Both the position numbers and the translations under genes were made by a program. The notes under the pieces are model-generated. The model made no database searches. It worked only from the letters and a program-made list of their open reading frames with translations, and was not told the DNA's origin. Of a DNA stretch of 64,000 nucleotides, positions 25,816 to 34,661 are shown in pieces; the stretch's first letter is position 1, and the number at the start of each line of letters is the position of its first letter. The stretch is from an uncultured Pelagibacteraceae bacterium (GTDB lineage: Bacteria > Pseudomonadota > Alphaproteobacteria > Pelagibacterales > AG-422-B15): positions 1 to 64,000 of the forward strand of contig CACFAO010000003.1 of assembly GCA_902564295.1 (NCBI GenBank), read 5' to 3'.

Positions 25816-27489
25816 TTAATTATCCCAATAAGTGAACTCATCGCCATCTTGAAATGCATACCCATTGTGCTTATCAATTAATATAGGAGCAGACATTGTG
25901 TTATCATATAGTGGAGGAGGTTGAACCTTTTTATGATCATTTAATAGTCTTTTCAGCTCTTCAACTTTCAACGTCATTTCGCTTGCAAGATTAATTCTCT
26001 CATAGGGGTCACTCTCAACATTAAACAACCAGTCTTTACCAGTTCGGTGATCAGTAATGAGCTTCCAACTTTTGTGAAGAACAGTTTGAAGGCGACCTTG
26101 TAGCCAATAAAGTGTTTCATGCGGCATGTCTGAATTGTGATTTTGTAAAAAGGGCAATAAGTTTACTCCGTCAATGATTCTATCATCTGGCAATTCCGCT
26201 CCAGCTGCAGCAGCAAATGTTGGTAAAATATCATTTGCGTGAATAGGAGCGTTAAATTCTATTCCTGGTTCAATGTTATTTGGCCACTTAGCCATAAAAG
26301 GGACATGCAAACCACCTTCGAAATGAGTTAGTTTCCATCCACGATAAGGTTTATTAATATCAGATAAATGAATGTAGTTAGCTCCACCGTTATCGCTGGT
26401 TAATACAATTAATGTATTATCTGTTAGATTATTCTTTTCGAGTGTATCTAATATTCTGCCAACACTCCTATCAAGAGCTTTTAACATTGCAGAATATACT
26501 TTTAATTCTTCACTGGATTCACCCTCGATATGGTGAAAATGATCGTAGTCGTCTCTAAGAGCTTGAAGTGGATTATGAGGCGCAAAGTGAGATAGGTATA
26601 AAAAGAAGGGCCTGTTCTTATTTTTTTCAATAACTTTGATTGCTTCATCTGTGTAGTAGTCAGTAATATATCCACGAGGTTCAAATGGTTCACTCTTATT
26701 ATTTCTTGCTGCGTATTGAGTGCTGGCCCAAACCATCTCGTCAATAATTTCCCCAGTTCTAGCATTTACAACATCTGGATGATTCTCTGGAAGATAAAGT
26801 CCGCCCATTAATTGAAGGCTGTCATCAAATCCCTGATCAGTTGGACCATAACTTGGAGCAGTTCCAAGATGCCACTTTCCAATTATTGCACTGTAATATC
26901 CTTCATTTTTTAGTACCTCTGGAATAGTTATTTCGCTAGATGGCATGCCTGGGTATCCAATATTACCATCATTATCTAAAGCAGTGAGTTCAGCTTCATC
27001 ATCAAAAATTATAGACAACCCCGTATCGTTTAATTCTTCACCCCATTTTGCTATAGTAATGAGTGATTTAAAAGTAGGGGTAAATTCAAATCCAAATCTT
27101 GATGAGTAGCGACCAGTCATAATTGAAGCACGTGAAGGAGAGCAGCTTGCACTTGCCGCATAACCATTATTAAATTTTATACCTTCTAAACCAATACGAT
27201 CTATGTTTGGTGTCATTAAACTGCCATCCCCAGCACCCCCATTATAAAGTGATACATCATTGAATCCTAAATCATCAGCCAGTATTAAAATTATGTTTGG
27301 TTTATTAGCTAAGGTAGGATCTCTTTCTGATGGCCCGTCTGGCCAAATGACCTCACGGTTTTCAGCAACTGGTCTTGTAAACTCAAATATAGTTGGTAGT
27401 GACCAAAGAAATATTTGAAGTTTGTACGTCCATAGGATTAAAGCGAAAATAAGAACAAAAAAAACTGAAAGAGATATTTTTTTTATCAT
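25816..27489 (-). CDS. Membrane-anchored arylsulfatase-type sulfatase
   Basis: A 557-residue type I sulfatase. An uncleaved N-terminal helix (residues 5-23) anchors it in the inner membrane facing the periplasm. The metal-binding motif ILILADDLGFND holds Asp72 and Asp73. The sulfatase signature is Cys116-Ser-Pro-Ser-Arg120 (ASCSPSRASIMTGRY), whose cysteine must be converted to formylglycine. Other motifs are IGKWHLG and VLTSDNGGANY. No formylglycine-generating enzyme gene is seen in this window. The substrate may be a sulfated sugar or aryl ester. Its start touches the stop of the MBL hydrolase gene. Confidence 0.93.
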   Translation of the reverse strand: MIKKISLSVFFVLIFALILWTYKLQIFLWSLPTIFEFTRPVAENREVIWPDGPSERDPTLANKPNIILILADDLGFNDVSLYNGGAGDGSLMTPNIDRIGLEGIKFNNGYAASASCSPSRASIMTGRYSSRFGFEFTPTFKSLITIAKWGEELNDTGLSIIFDDEAELTALDNDGNIGYPGMPSSEITIPEVLKNEGYYSAIIGKWHLGTAPSYGPTDQGFDDSLQLMGGLYLPENHPDVVNARTGEIIDEMVWASTQYAARNNKSEPFEPRGYITDYYTDEAIKVIEKNKNRPFFLYLSHFAPHNPLQALRDDYDHFHHIEGESSEELKVYSAMLKALDRSVGRILDTLEKNNLTDNTLIVLTSDNGGANYIHLSDINKPYRGWKLTHFEGGLHVPFMAKWPNNIEPGIEFNAPIHANDILPTFAAAAGAELPDDRIIDGVNLLPFLQNHNSDMPHETLYWLQGRLQTVLHKSWKLITDHRTGKDWLFNVESDPYERINLASEMTLKVEELKRLLNDHKKVQPPPLYDNTMSAPILIDKHNGYAFQDGDEFTYWDN

Positions 27490-28556
27490 TATTCAATATT
27501 TGTAATTGTAACATCCTCTGAATTAACTGGTAAAATAGCGATTGTACCATCATCAGCTAATGTCCAGTTATCAGGTCGAACTTCGCTTACCCCTTTTACG
27601 AAAATTATTTTAGCAATAAAACTATCAGGAGCTGGTATCAGGTGATAAAAAATTAACTCTTTAACATTTGCTTCATTTGCGGCTTGCGCAGCTTCGACAG
27701 GTGATGCGTGATATCCCTGGATATCATAAAAAACTCGTGAAATTTGAGGTTGTATAATCTCGGATATATCCTCAGCTCTACCTATCATATTATAGGACAA
27801 AGCATCATGAAAAAGTAAGTCAGCATTTTTTGATTGTTCAATTAAATTTGTGCTGTAATCCGTATCCCCACTAATTACGATTGATCTTCCCTTATAATCA
27901 AAGCGAAATCCCATTGAGGGATAAACAGGCAGATGTTCAACTTCAAATGCTGTTATCTTCAGACTGCCATCGTCAAAAATAACTGGATTATTTAAATCAA
28001 TTATTTTTGTATCAAAGCCGGCAATATCAGATGGTGCTACTTCCTCTCCATGATGCAGCGTTCTCCATTCATAATCAAGCTCGTAAGCCCTTGTTATCCC
28101 TTCAGTAACTAATTGCGTTCCCTCTGGACCATAGACTGGAAGTTTTCCCTCTCTATTTTGAGTTACCCATGAATAAAGATGAAAATCAGCCAAATCAGAA
28201 ATATGGTCTGAGTGCAGGTGAGTAAACAGTACGGCATCTAAATTACCAAGATCTATCTGCCAGTTCATCAAATTTTGTCTACTTCCATCACCAGTATCTA
28301 CAATAAACATATGGTCAGGTGTTTTTATCATGATACATGGCTCAGCTCTTCCTTTACCAGGCAATGGACCTCGAGATCCGCAGACAAGCCCAATTATATA
28401 ATCACCTTCAAAGGTAACCAATTTATCTTGATTATTTAATTGAGACTCAAAAATTAAGTCGATAAAGAAATTTTGAACTGACGTATTTCTTATTCCAAAG
28501 AACCCAACAACAAATATTAAGATCGCAACTATTAAAAAATAATAGATTTTCCTCAT
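27489..28556 (-). CDS. Membrane-anchored metallo-beta-lactamase-fold hydrolase
   Basis: A 355-residue MBL-fold protein with an N-terminal membrane helix (residues 3-22). The metal motif is H113-x-H115-x-D117-H118 (FTHLHSDHISDL). Additional ligands are likely in VISGDTDYS and in a late YHASPVEAA segment. The pattern FIVDTGDG and GFRFDYKGRSIVISGDT resembles RNase Z / arylsulfatase AtsA-type MBL proteins, but the membrane anchor argues against tRNA processing. It shares one base with the sulfatase gene. Together with the sulfatase it may act on an extracytoplasmic ester (inference). Confidence 0.87.
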   Translation of the reverse strand: MRKIYYFLIVAILIFVVGFFGIRNTSVQNFFIDLIFESQLNNQDKLVTFEGDYIIGLVCGSRGPLPGKGRAEPCIMIKTPDHMFIVDTGDGSRQNLMNWQIDLGNLDAVLFTHLHSDHISDLADFHLYSWVTQNREGKLPVYGPEGTQLVTEGITRAYELDYEWRTLHHGEEVAPSDIAGFDTKIIDLNNPVIFDDGSLKITAFEVEHLPVYPSMGFRFDYKGRSIVISGDTDYSTNLIEQSKNADLLFHDALSYNMIGRAEDISEIIQPQISRVFYDIQGYHASPVEAAQAANEANVKELIFYHLIPAPDSFIAKIIFVKGVSEVRPDNWTLADDGTIAILPVNSEDVTITNIE

Positions 28557-28558
28557 AG

Positions 28559-28936
28559 TTAATTATCAGAAACCTTTTTGGATGTAATAAGTAATATTAC
28601 AACAAGAACAATTTCAATTATAATAAATTGTGTTGCAAAAGTTGCATCATGTGCTGCCCACGATATAATTCTAAATATTGCTGTGACACTTAAAAGCATT
28701 GCAGGAGCATAAAACCAGATATTTTTTAGAGTATAAGCAGCAAGTATCATCATCAAACCAATGCAAAAGAAATAACTTCCAACATCGCCAATCAGACTGC
28801 TTCGACCTAATCCTTCTGGAATTACTAATATGCCGAAATTTGCTCCAGCATCGTAAGGGGATATTATCCAAACAAGACCAAGTACGATAAATATAAATCC
28901 GTTTATTGTATTTAGAATAATTAAAAATTTATTCAT
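28559..28936 (-). CDS. Small four-helix membrane protein, function unknown
   Basis: 125 residues with four predicted membrane helices (about 5-25, 48-66, 72-92 and 98-118) and a short basic C-terminal tail. The general plan resembles small DUF4345-type proteins but I cannot assign it firmly. It lies between the MBL hydrolase gene (2-base spacer) and the DJ-1/PfpI gene (4-base overlap), so it belongs to the operon of anchored hydrolases. Confidence 0.7.
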   Translation of the reverse strand: MNKFLIILNTINGFIFIVLGLVWIISPYDAGANFGILVIPEGLGRSSLIGDVGSYFFCIGLMMILAAYTLKNIWFYAPAMLLSVTAIFRIISWAAHDATFATQFIIIEIVLVVILLITSKKVSDN

Positions 28937-29784
28937 GACGACTCCTCTATTATTTCCATAATTCTTTGTGCTGTTTCATGCCCTGAATTTTGATTCTGGC
29001 CAGTTACAAATCTTTTTTCATCATCAACAACTACGTGATAAGCAAACTGGTCAAGAAATTTGGTTTTAGCTTCAAACAATGCGCCTGCTGTTTTTAATTC
29101 TTCTTCTGGATGCATTGGTGTCATTGTAATATTAAGTTCTTTAACTTGTTTGTTAGTTACACCAGTCATTTTTCTTCCAGCAATGAGAATGTTGCCGTTT
29201 TTATCTTTTGAATTAATTAACCCCAAAGGACCATGGCAGATTGCTCCTATGATGCTTCCAGAGTAATATGCTTCAGAAATTCCTGCAGCTAAGGTATCTG
29301 AGAAGCCCAAGTCATATGCAGCTCCCCATCCACCCGCTAGAAATACAATATCATACACAGAGAAATCTATTTCATTGATATTGATTGAATTGTTAAGTTT
29401 TTCAACCGCCTCTGTATCCTTATAAAATCTTTTATCAGATGAAGACCTTACAAAATATGATGTTGTTTGTGGATCCACAGGAATTTCTCCACCTTTTATA
29501 CTTGCAATATCAACACTTATGTTAGCATCTATAAATTCGAAATAGGGAGCAGTTAATTCAGAACTCGCGAGACCAGAGGGTTTACCAGATGTTTCTCCCG
29601 GATAATTTAAAAACCCATGACTTGTTGTAATTATAAGCGCTTTTTTTCCAGCTAAATCAAATGTATTTCCATCATAGTCTGGATGTAAACCCAAGTTTTT
29701 AAGAATATATGGCAAAAGAATAATTACTGTAATGACAATAAGTATGAGAGATAATAAAGTTTTTCTAACTGTTGATTGATGCAT
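28933..29784 (-). CDS. Membrane-anchored DJ-1/PfpI-family protein (Hsp31-like)
   Basis: 283 residues with an N-terminal membrane helix (about 9-30), followed by a DJ-1/PfpI domain. The nucleophile elbow is IIGAICHGPLGLI with Cys183 followed by His184, and the likely acidic partner is in GLASSELTAPYFEF. The Hsp31-type phrases VFLAGGWGAAYDL and GRKMTGVTN are present. Family members are chaperones, glyoxalases or deglycases; an N-terminally anchored form is unusual. It is first after the TetR gene in the minus-strand operon (8-base spacer). Confidence 0.87.
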   Translation of the reverse strand: MHQSTVRKTLLSLILIVITVIILLPYILKNLGLHPDYDGNTFDLAGKKALIITTSHGFLNYPGETSGKPSGLASSELTAPYFEFIDANISVDIASIKGGEIPVDPQTTSYFVRSSSDKRFYKDTEAVEKLNNSININEIDFSVYDIVFLAGGWGAAYDLGFSDTLAAGISEAYYSGSIIGAICHGPLGLINSKDKNGNILIAGRKMTGVTNKQVKELNITMTPMHPEEELKTAGALFEAKTKFLDQFAYHVVVDDEKRFVTGQNQNSGHETAQRIMEIIEESS

Positions 29785-29791
29785 AATTATC

Positions 29792-30379
29792 TTATTTAAG
29801 TTTTATTAAAAATAGTAACTTTAATTCTTCAACAAATTTTTCTTCTTTCGTGTTATTAAATTTGGTCATACGAAACCATGCAGCGTATGAAATTAGGGTA
29901 TCGATCAGATTTTGTTTATCTTTATTAATTACTTTAATTTCTGGTATTAAATCTTCAAATCTCTGTCTCAAAATACGATTAAATTTTATAAATCCAGTTC
30001 TTATTGCATTAGAATTATTTAAACTTGTAATGGTTAAATTAAATACGTGCTGGTAAGTGTTATATAAATAAAAACGCTCTTTAATTATATGTTCAATTCT
30101 CTGATCTATGCTGTTTTGTTTTGGATTATTTTTTGTAATATAGCTCTCAAGATCGTTTAGATAACGACGATTTACTTCCTCAATTAATCCTTCCATATCG
30201 TCAATGTGCCTAAAAACAGTTCTTATTCCAACTCCAGATTTTACAGCAATTTCCTGGGCGGTTGGGATTTGACCGTTGTTATTTTTTCTTAATAAAGAAA
30301 TAGTGGCTGCAACAATTTTATTTAATGTTGTTTTACTTCTGTTGATGCGTCCATCGTTAACAATTGGTGTAATTACCAT
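29792..30379 (-). CDS. TetR-family regulator, first gene of the anchored-hydrolase operon
   Basis: 195 residues. The DNA-binding domain (residues 15-65) has IPTAQEIAVKSGVGIRTVFRHIDDMEGL, given here in shortened form: helix IPTAQEIAVKSGV and recognition helix GIRTVFRHI. The rest is a helical ligand domain of unknown specificity. It is divergent from the nitronate monooxygenase gene. A perfect 8-bp inverted repeat in the 66-bp spacer (30394-30416) is the likely operator, so autoregulation and control of both flanking operons are expected. TTGACA followed 17 bases later by TAATTT on the minus strand would place transcription very close to the ATG. Confidence 0.87.
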   Translation of the reverse strand: MVITPIVNDGRINRSKTTLNKIVAATISLLRKNNNGQIPTAQEIAVKSGVGIRTVFRHIDDMEGLIEEVNRRYLNDLESYITKNNPKQNSIDQRIEHIIKERFYLYNTYQHVFNLTITSLNNSNAIRTGFIKFNRILRQRFEDLIPEIKVINKDKQNLIDTLISYAAWFRMTKFNNTKEEKFVEELKLLFLIKLK

Positions 30380-30393
30380 AGATAAAAATTATC

Positions 30394-30416
30394 TATTGAC
30401 AGTGTTTATGTCAATA
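30394..30416. promoter_or_regulatory. Probable TetR operator in the divergent spacer
   Basis: TATTGACA (30394-30401) and TGTCAATA (30409-30416) form a perfect 8-bp inverted repeat with a 7-bp centre. Each arm contains TTGACA, a consensus -35 element, one facing each direction. A repressor bound here would cover both divergent promoters, as many TetR proteins do next to their own gene. Binding by the adjacent TetR is inference. Confidence 0.65.
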
Positions 30417-30445
30417 CTTTAGGCTTTATTAAAAATATAAAATTC

Positions 30446-31375
30446 GTGAATAGAATTACAGAAATACTTGGTTCTAAATATCCAATTATACAGGCTCCAA
30501 TGGGATGGATAGCAAGAAGTGCATTAGCTTCAGCAGTTTCTAATGCTGGGGGGTTTGGAATTATTGAAACTTCATCAGGCGAGCTTGAGGAGTGTAAGCA
30601 GGAAATCAAAAAAATGAGTACACTCACCAATCGACCCTTTGGCGTGAATCTTCCAATTCTTTTTTTACGTGATGAAAGTATGATCAATTTAGTCATTGAG
30701 GAAAAAGTAAAATTTGTAACTACATCTGCAGGCGATCCAGCAAAATATATTCATATTTTAAAAGATGCAGGTATTAAAGTGTTTCATGCTGTACCAAGTT
30801 TAGCAGGTGCACTAAAAGCAATAAAAGCTGGTGTAGATGGCTTAGTAGTTGAAGGAACTGAGGGAGGTGGATTTAAAAATCCTGAAGAAGTTGGACTTTA
30901 CGTATTATTACAGTCTATTAGAAAGCATTCTGATATACCAATGGTTGCGGCTGGAGGTATAGTTGATGGCATAGGAATGGCTGCAGCATTTGCAGCAGGA
31001 GCTGAGGGAATACAAATGGGGACAAGGTTTGTATCATCTAAAGAGAGTCCGGTGCATCAAAATTACAAGCAAGCAATTTTAGACTCAGACGAACAAGGAA
31101 CTTACATATTAAATAAAAAATCTAAACCCTGTGTTCGTGCAATAAAAACTGACTTCACTCACGGTATTTATGAAAAAGGTGAAATGGATATGTCCGCAAT
31201 GTTTGGTATTAAGAAACTTTATTTTGAGGGTGACATGAACGCAGCTCCAGCATTGGCAGGACAATCGATGGGCTTAATTGATGAGATCAAAGGTGTTGAA
31301 GAAATTATCAATGAAACCATTTCACAGTTTAATGAAGTGTGTAAAAAAATGGGAAATCACAATTTTGCTAATTAA
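30446..31375 (+). CDS. Nitronate monooxygenase / FabK-like flavoprotein
   Basis: A 309-residue FMN-dependent TIM barrel of the 2-nitropropane dioxygenase family. Recognisable parts are YPIIQAPMGWIA at the N-terminus, AVSNAGGFGIIE, FGVNLPIL, VVEGTEGGGF and the FMN-phosphate region VAAGGIVDGIGMAAAFAAGAEGIQMGT (given in parts). Members oxidise nitronates such as propionate 3-nitronate, or reduce enoyl-ACP (FabK). The gene opens a cluster with a membrane protein, DUF1330, two glutathione-transferase-like proteins and an isomerase, which suggests handling of reactive or xenobiotic compounds rather than fatty-acid synthesis. Confidence 0.87.
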   Translation: MNRITEILGSKYPIIQAPMGWIARSALASAVSNAGGFGIIETSSGELEECKQEIKKMSTLTNRPFGVNLPILFLRDESMINLVIEEKVKFVTTSAGDPAKYIHILKDAGIKVFHAVPSLAGALKAIKAGVDGLVVEGTEGGGFKNPEEVGLYVLLQSIRKHSDIPMVAAGGIVDGIGMAAAFAAGAEGIQMGTRFVSSKESPVHQNYKQAILDSDEQGTYILNKKSKPCVRAIKTDFTHGIYEKGEMDMSAMFGIKKLYFEGDMNAAPALAGQSMGLIDEIKGVEEIINETISQFNEVCKKMGNHNFAN

Positions 31376-31849
31376 ATGAAATTTATTACCCCTTTGCCAA
31401 AGGAAGCAAACAACAATTATCAGGGTTTAAAATTTGCACTTTGGTTTTTTTATTTATATCTCGCATTAGTAGCGTTCAGGTCTTTTACCCATATGTTTGC
31501 TCAAGATGCTGGTTTAAACTCAATTGCTTCAATAATAATTTTTCCAGAGGTTAATAATTTAAATCCTAATAGTGTAATTTATCTTATAGGTTCTTTATGG
31601 GGTGGATCGCAGATTGTAGTACTTTTTATATCAATAATAATTCTTATTAAATACAAAAGCCTTTTATCACTAGCCTGGCTAGTTTTCGTATTCGATAATA
31701 TATTAAGAATTATAACGATGACGATGCATAATTTAGATCAGGATTATCTCACTTCAACTGCTCCAGGAGGTTTAGTTGGGACAAGTGTCATGTTATTTGT
31801 TACACTTTTAATGTTTTTTATCTCGACCATTGAAAGGAAACAGAAATGA
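31376..31849 (+). CDS. Small polytopic membrane protein, function unknown
   Basis: 157 residues with about four membrane helices: residues 20-40, 65-85 (LIGSLWGGSQIVVLFISIII), 92-112 and 130-150. No family is recognised. It starts directly after the nitronate-monooxygenase stop and overlaps the DUF1330 gene by 4 bases, so it is part of the same operon. Confidence 0.7.
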   Translation: MKFITPLPKEANNNYQGLKFALWFFYLYLALVAFRSFTHMFAQDAGLNSIASIIIFPEVNNLNPNSVIYLIGSLWGGSQIVVLFISIIILIKYKSLLSLAWLVFVFDNILRIITMTMHNLDQDYLTSTAPGGLVGTSVMLFVTLLMFFISTIERKQK

Positions 31850-32268
31850 AAGTAGAAAATCGTGTTTTTCCAAACAGAGAACAAATGAAAGGTTTTTTTG
31901 AGAATACGAATGACGATGAGCCAATATTCATGCTCAATCTTCTCAAGTTCAAAGAGAAAGCGGAATATAAAGATGGGAGAGAAACCAACCTAACCGGAAG
32001 AGAGGCTTATACAATTTATGCTGAGTTTATGGGTAAACATCTAAAGGAAATTGGAGGAGAATTAGTTTTGCATACAGATGTAAAACGTTTAGCGGTCGGT
32101 AAAGTTGAAGAATTATGGGACGTTGTTGCTATTGCAAAATGGCCTTCAAGAAAAATAATGGGTGAAAATATGATGCCCAGTGATCCAGAATATCTTGAAG
32201 CTTATCAGCACCGTGAAGCAGGATTAGCAGGCCAATTAAACATTGAAACAAAAGAAATTAATGATTGA
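31846..32268 (+). CDS. DUF1330-family protein
   Basis: 140 residues with the DUF1330 plan, a ferredoxin-like dimeric alpha/beta barrel: [17 protein letters not shown] near residue 25, then [21 protein letters not shown] and a central strand [13 protein letters not shown], then [15 protein letters not shown]. The function is unknown, though related folds act as small monooxygenases or bind reactive metabolites. It overlaps both neighbours, which ties it to the glutathione-transferase genes. Confidence 0.82.
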   Translation: MKVENRVFPNREQMKGFFENTNDDEPIFMLNLLKFKEKAEYKDGRETNLTGREAYTIYAEFMGKHLKEIGGELVLHTDVKRLAVGKVEELWDVVAIAKWPSRKIMGENMMPSDPEYLEAYQHREAGLAGQLNIETKEIND

Positions 32269-32947
32269 ATTATATACTTCACCTACACCAAATGGATATA
32301 AGATTTCAGTAGCTCTTGAGGAGTTGGAAATACCTTACAATGTTCATGTTGTGAATTTACAAGCTGGTGATCAAAAGAAGCCTGAATTTTTAGCAATGAA
32401 TCCTAATGGGCGTATTCCCGTAATAGTTGATACTGAAAATGATAACCTTTCAATAATGGAAAGTGGTGCACAACTAATTTATTTAGCTGAGAAAGCAGGC
32501 AAACTACTGCCTACAGAGTCAATTGCACGTTCAAAAGTTATTCAGTGGTTAATGTTTCAAATGGGAGGAATTGGTCCGATGATGGGGCAGGCCAATGTTT
32601 TCTTTCGTTATTGGCCTGGTGAAAAATTACAGCCAGCAATCGACCGTTATCAAAACGAAGGAAGACGCTTGTTTGAAGTTATGGAGACACGTTTAAAAGA
32701 TAATGAGTTTCTCGCTGATGATTTTAGTATAGCTGATATTGCAAATTGGTGTTGGGTAAGAACATATAAATGGTCAGGTGTGAATATCGACGGTCTTGAA
32801 GGTGTAAAAAGATGGATGCAGATGATGGAGGATAGACCGGCTTGCAAAAAAGGGGTTGCAGTACCAATCGATATTATGGAGTTGATGAGAAATATGAAAC
32901 AGTCAAAAGATCTAACCGATACCGGTTCAAAAATAATTCAGAAGTAG
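32261..32947 (+). CDS. Glutathione S-transferase family protein
   Basis: 228 residues from ATG 32261, which begins [19 protein letters not shown] and overlaps the DUF1330 stop by 8 bases. The N-terminal thioredoxin-like domain (1-85) ends in [21 protein letters not shown], with the cis-proline after I and the glutathione-binding E-S pair. The C-terminal helical domain follows. It resembles YfcG/YghU-type disulfide-bond reductase GSTs in the phrase [20 protein letters not shown]. An earlier in-frame TTG (32243) is not needed. Confidence 0.9.
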   Translation: MIELYTSPTPNGYKISVALEELEIPYNVHVVNLQAGDQKKPEFLAMNPNGRIPVIVDTENDNLSIMESGAQLIYLAEKAGKLLPTESIARSKVIQWLMFQMGGIGPMMGQANVFFRYWPGEKLQPAIDRYQNEGRRLFEVMETRLKDNEFLADDFSIADIANWCWVRTYKWSGVNIDGLEGVKRWMQMMEDRPACKKGVAVPIDIMELMRNMKQSKDLTDTGSKIIQK

Positions 32948-32954
32948 GAGAATA

Positions 32955-33995
32955 ATGATGAGTTTACCAAATCCATTAGTTGTTCTCGGCGGTGTTGGCT
33001 CACCCTATACACGTAAGATGCTTTCATATCTTAGGTATAAACGTATTCCTCATAAAATGATTTGGGGAGACCCTTCAAAATATCTTGATAAAGAGGGTAT
33101 TGAAAAGCCCAAGCCTGGATTACTACCAACATTTGTTTTACCTGATGAAAATGGAAATTTAAAAGCTGTAACAGATTCGACTCCGTTAATAAGAAGGATT
33201 GATAAAGAGGTTAGTGAGCGAAGCACTATTCCATCTGATCCTGCACTTGCGTTTATAAATTATTTAATTGAAGATTTTGCTGATGAGTGGGGAACGAAAT
33301 ATATGTTTCATTATAGATGGCACGATCAAAAAGATGCTGAAAATGCAGGAACAATTTTACCTCTTCAAACCGTAGGAATGATGCCAAATGAAATGCTAGA
33401 TAATTTAAAGGGAATGATAAGTAAAAGGCAGATAGACAGGTTATGGGTAGTGGGTTCCAACAATGATACAGCTCCTATCATTGATGCAAGTTTCAAACGC
33501 TTATTGGGTATACTTGAGAAACATTTCACATCAACACCCTATTTGATAAGTAATAGACCCTCATCAAGTGATTTTGCAATGTATGGTCAACTGTCTCAAC
33601 TTGTAAACTTTGATCCCACGCCAAGAGAAATTTGTCATGAAGTTTCTCTAAGGACAGTAGCATGGGTTGGTTTAATTGAAGATCAGTCTGGTATTGAGGT
33701 AGATGACGAACAATGGGGATCAATTGATACTTTGCCGTCAACGGTAAAAGATTTACTGACAGAAATTGGAAAGGGATATGTTCATGCGCAGTTATCAAAT
33801 GCTAAAGCAATTGAAAATGGCGATAAAGAATGGCAAACAGAGATTGATGGATGTCTATGGAAACAAAAATCATTTCCTTACCAGGCAAAGTGTTTAAAGT
33901 GGCTTAACGAAGAATATAAAATGCTTAAAGAAAATGATCAGAAAAAAGTGAATGATCTTTTTAAAGATACTGGATGTGAAAGGTTAATATTTTAG
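32955..33995 (+). CDS. Glutathione S-transferase N-terminal-domain protein with a long C-terminal region
   Basis: 346 residues, longer than a normal GST (about 210). The N-terminal segment LGGVGSPYTRKMLSYLRYKRI and GLLPTFVLPDENG plus AVTDSTPLIRRID match the thioredoxin fold of GSTs, though the binding motif S-x reads DSTPL. The C-terminal helices contain a second GST-like stretch, LISNRPSSSDFAMYGQLSQL. AGGAG precedes two adjacent ATG codons (32955 and 32958); the second has better spacing. It lies 7 bases after the first GST gene. A role with reactive compounds is inferred from context. Confidence 0.8.
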   Translation: MMSLPNPLVVLGGVGSPYTRKMLSYLRYKRIPHKMIWGDPSKYLDKEGIEKPKPGLLPTFVLPDENGNLKAVTDSTPLIRRIDKEVSERSTIPSDPALAFINYLIEDFADEWGTKYMFHYRWHDQKDAENAGTILPLQTVGMMPNEMLDNLKGMISKRQIDRLWVVGSNNDTAPIIDASFKRLLGILEKHFTSTPYLISNRPSSSDFAMYGQLSQLVNFDPTPREICHEVSLRTVAWVGLIEDQSGIEVDDEQWGSIDTLPSTVKDLLTEIGKGYVHAQLSNAKAIENGDKEWQTEIDGCLWKQKSFPYQAKCLKWLNEEYKMLKENDQKKVNDLFKDTGCERLIF

Positions 33996-33997
33996 AT

Positions 33998-34636
33998 ATG
34001 AAAGTAGATTTATATTTCTCTTTTAGAAGTCCATACTCTTATTTTATCTTACCACGCATCGTTTTGTTAAGAGATAAGCACGGTGTTGATATAAACTTTA
34101 AACAAGTCTATCCGTTAGCAATAAGAGAACCAGAATTCTTTAAAGGTAAGAACATATTTACATATTTTCTTCCAAAACGATTTGATTATTTTTTACAGGC
34201 AAACAAACTGGGTATGGTATTTAAAAAACCAAATCCCGATCCAATAAAACAAAATATGCTAACTGGTAAAATTTCTGACGATCAGCCACGTATATTTAAG
34301 TTATGTCATTACTGCCAGGCAATAGAAAAAGAAAGACAACTTGATTTTGCCGTAGAAGTTTCAAGCAAGATTTGGAGTGGTATGAAAAATTGGAATTCTG
34401 ATGATTCAATTTCTGAGTCATCATCAAAATTAGGCTTAAATCATAATGATATTGAAAAAAAACGAACAGAGGCTGAGCAAAGCTTGATTGATGAAATAAA
34501 ATTAAACCAAAAGGAACAGTTAGAAGCAGGTCATCATGGAGTTCCACTAACAGTCTATAAAGACAAGTTTTTCTTTGGGCAAGACCGATTTAATGATCTC
34601 TTAAGAGTATTAAAAAAAGATGGACTTGAGTTATAG
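33998..34636 (+). CDS. 2-hydroxychromene-2-carboxylate isomerase-like DsbA-fold protein
   Basis: 212 residues of the kappa-class GST / DsbA-like group. The N-terminal SFRSPYSYFILPRI contains the S-P-Y-S-Y pattern in which serine contacts glutathione in the HCCA isomerase NahD. The late GHHGVPLTVYKDKFFFGQDRF carries the cis-proline of the fold. Such enzymes isomerise aromatic-degradation intermediates using glutathione. It is the last gene of the NMO-DUF1330-GST cluster, and no other naphthalene-type genes are nearby, so its real substrate is unknown. Confidence 0.85.
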   Translation: MKVDLYFSFRSPYSYFILPRIVLLRDKHGVDINFKQVYPLAIREPEFFKGKNIFTYFLPKRFDYFLQANKLGMVFKKPNPDPIKQNMLTGKISDDQPRIFKLCHYCQAIEKERQLDFAVEVSSKIWSGMKNWNSDDSISESSSKLGLNHNDIEKKRTEAEQSLIDEIKLNQKEQLEAGHHGVPLTVYKDKFFFGQDRFNDLLRVLKKDGLEL

Positions 34637-34661
34637 TATATTTAATGAATAGTCATAACTT

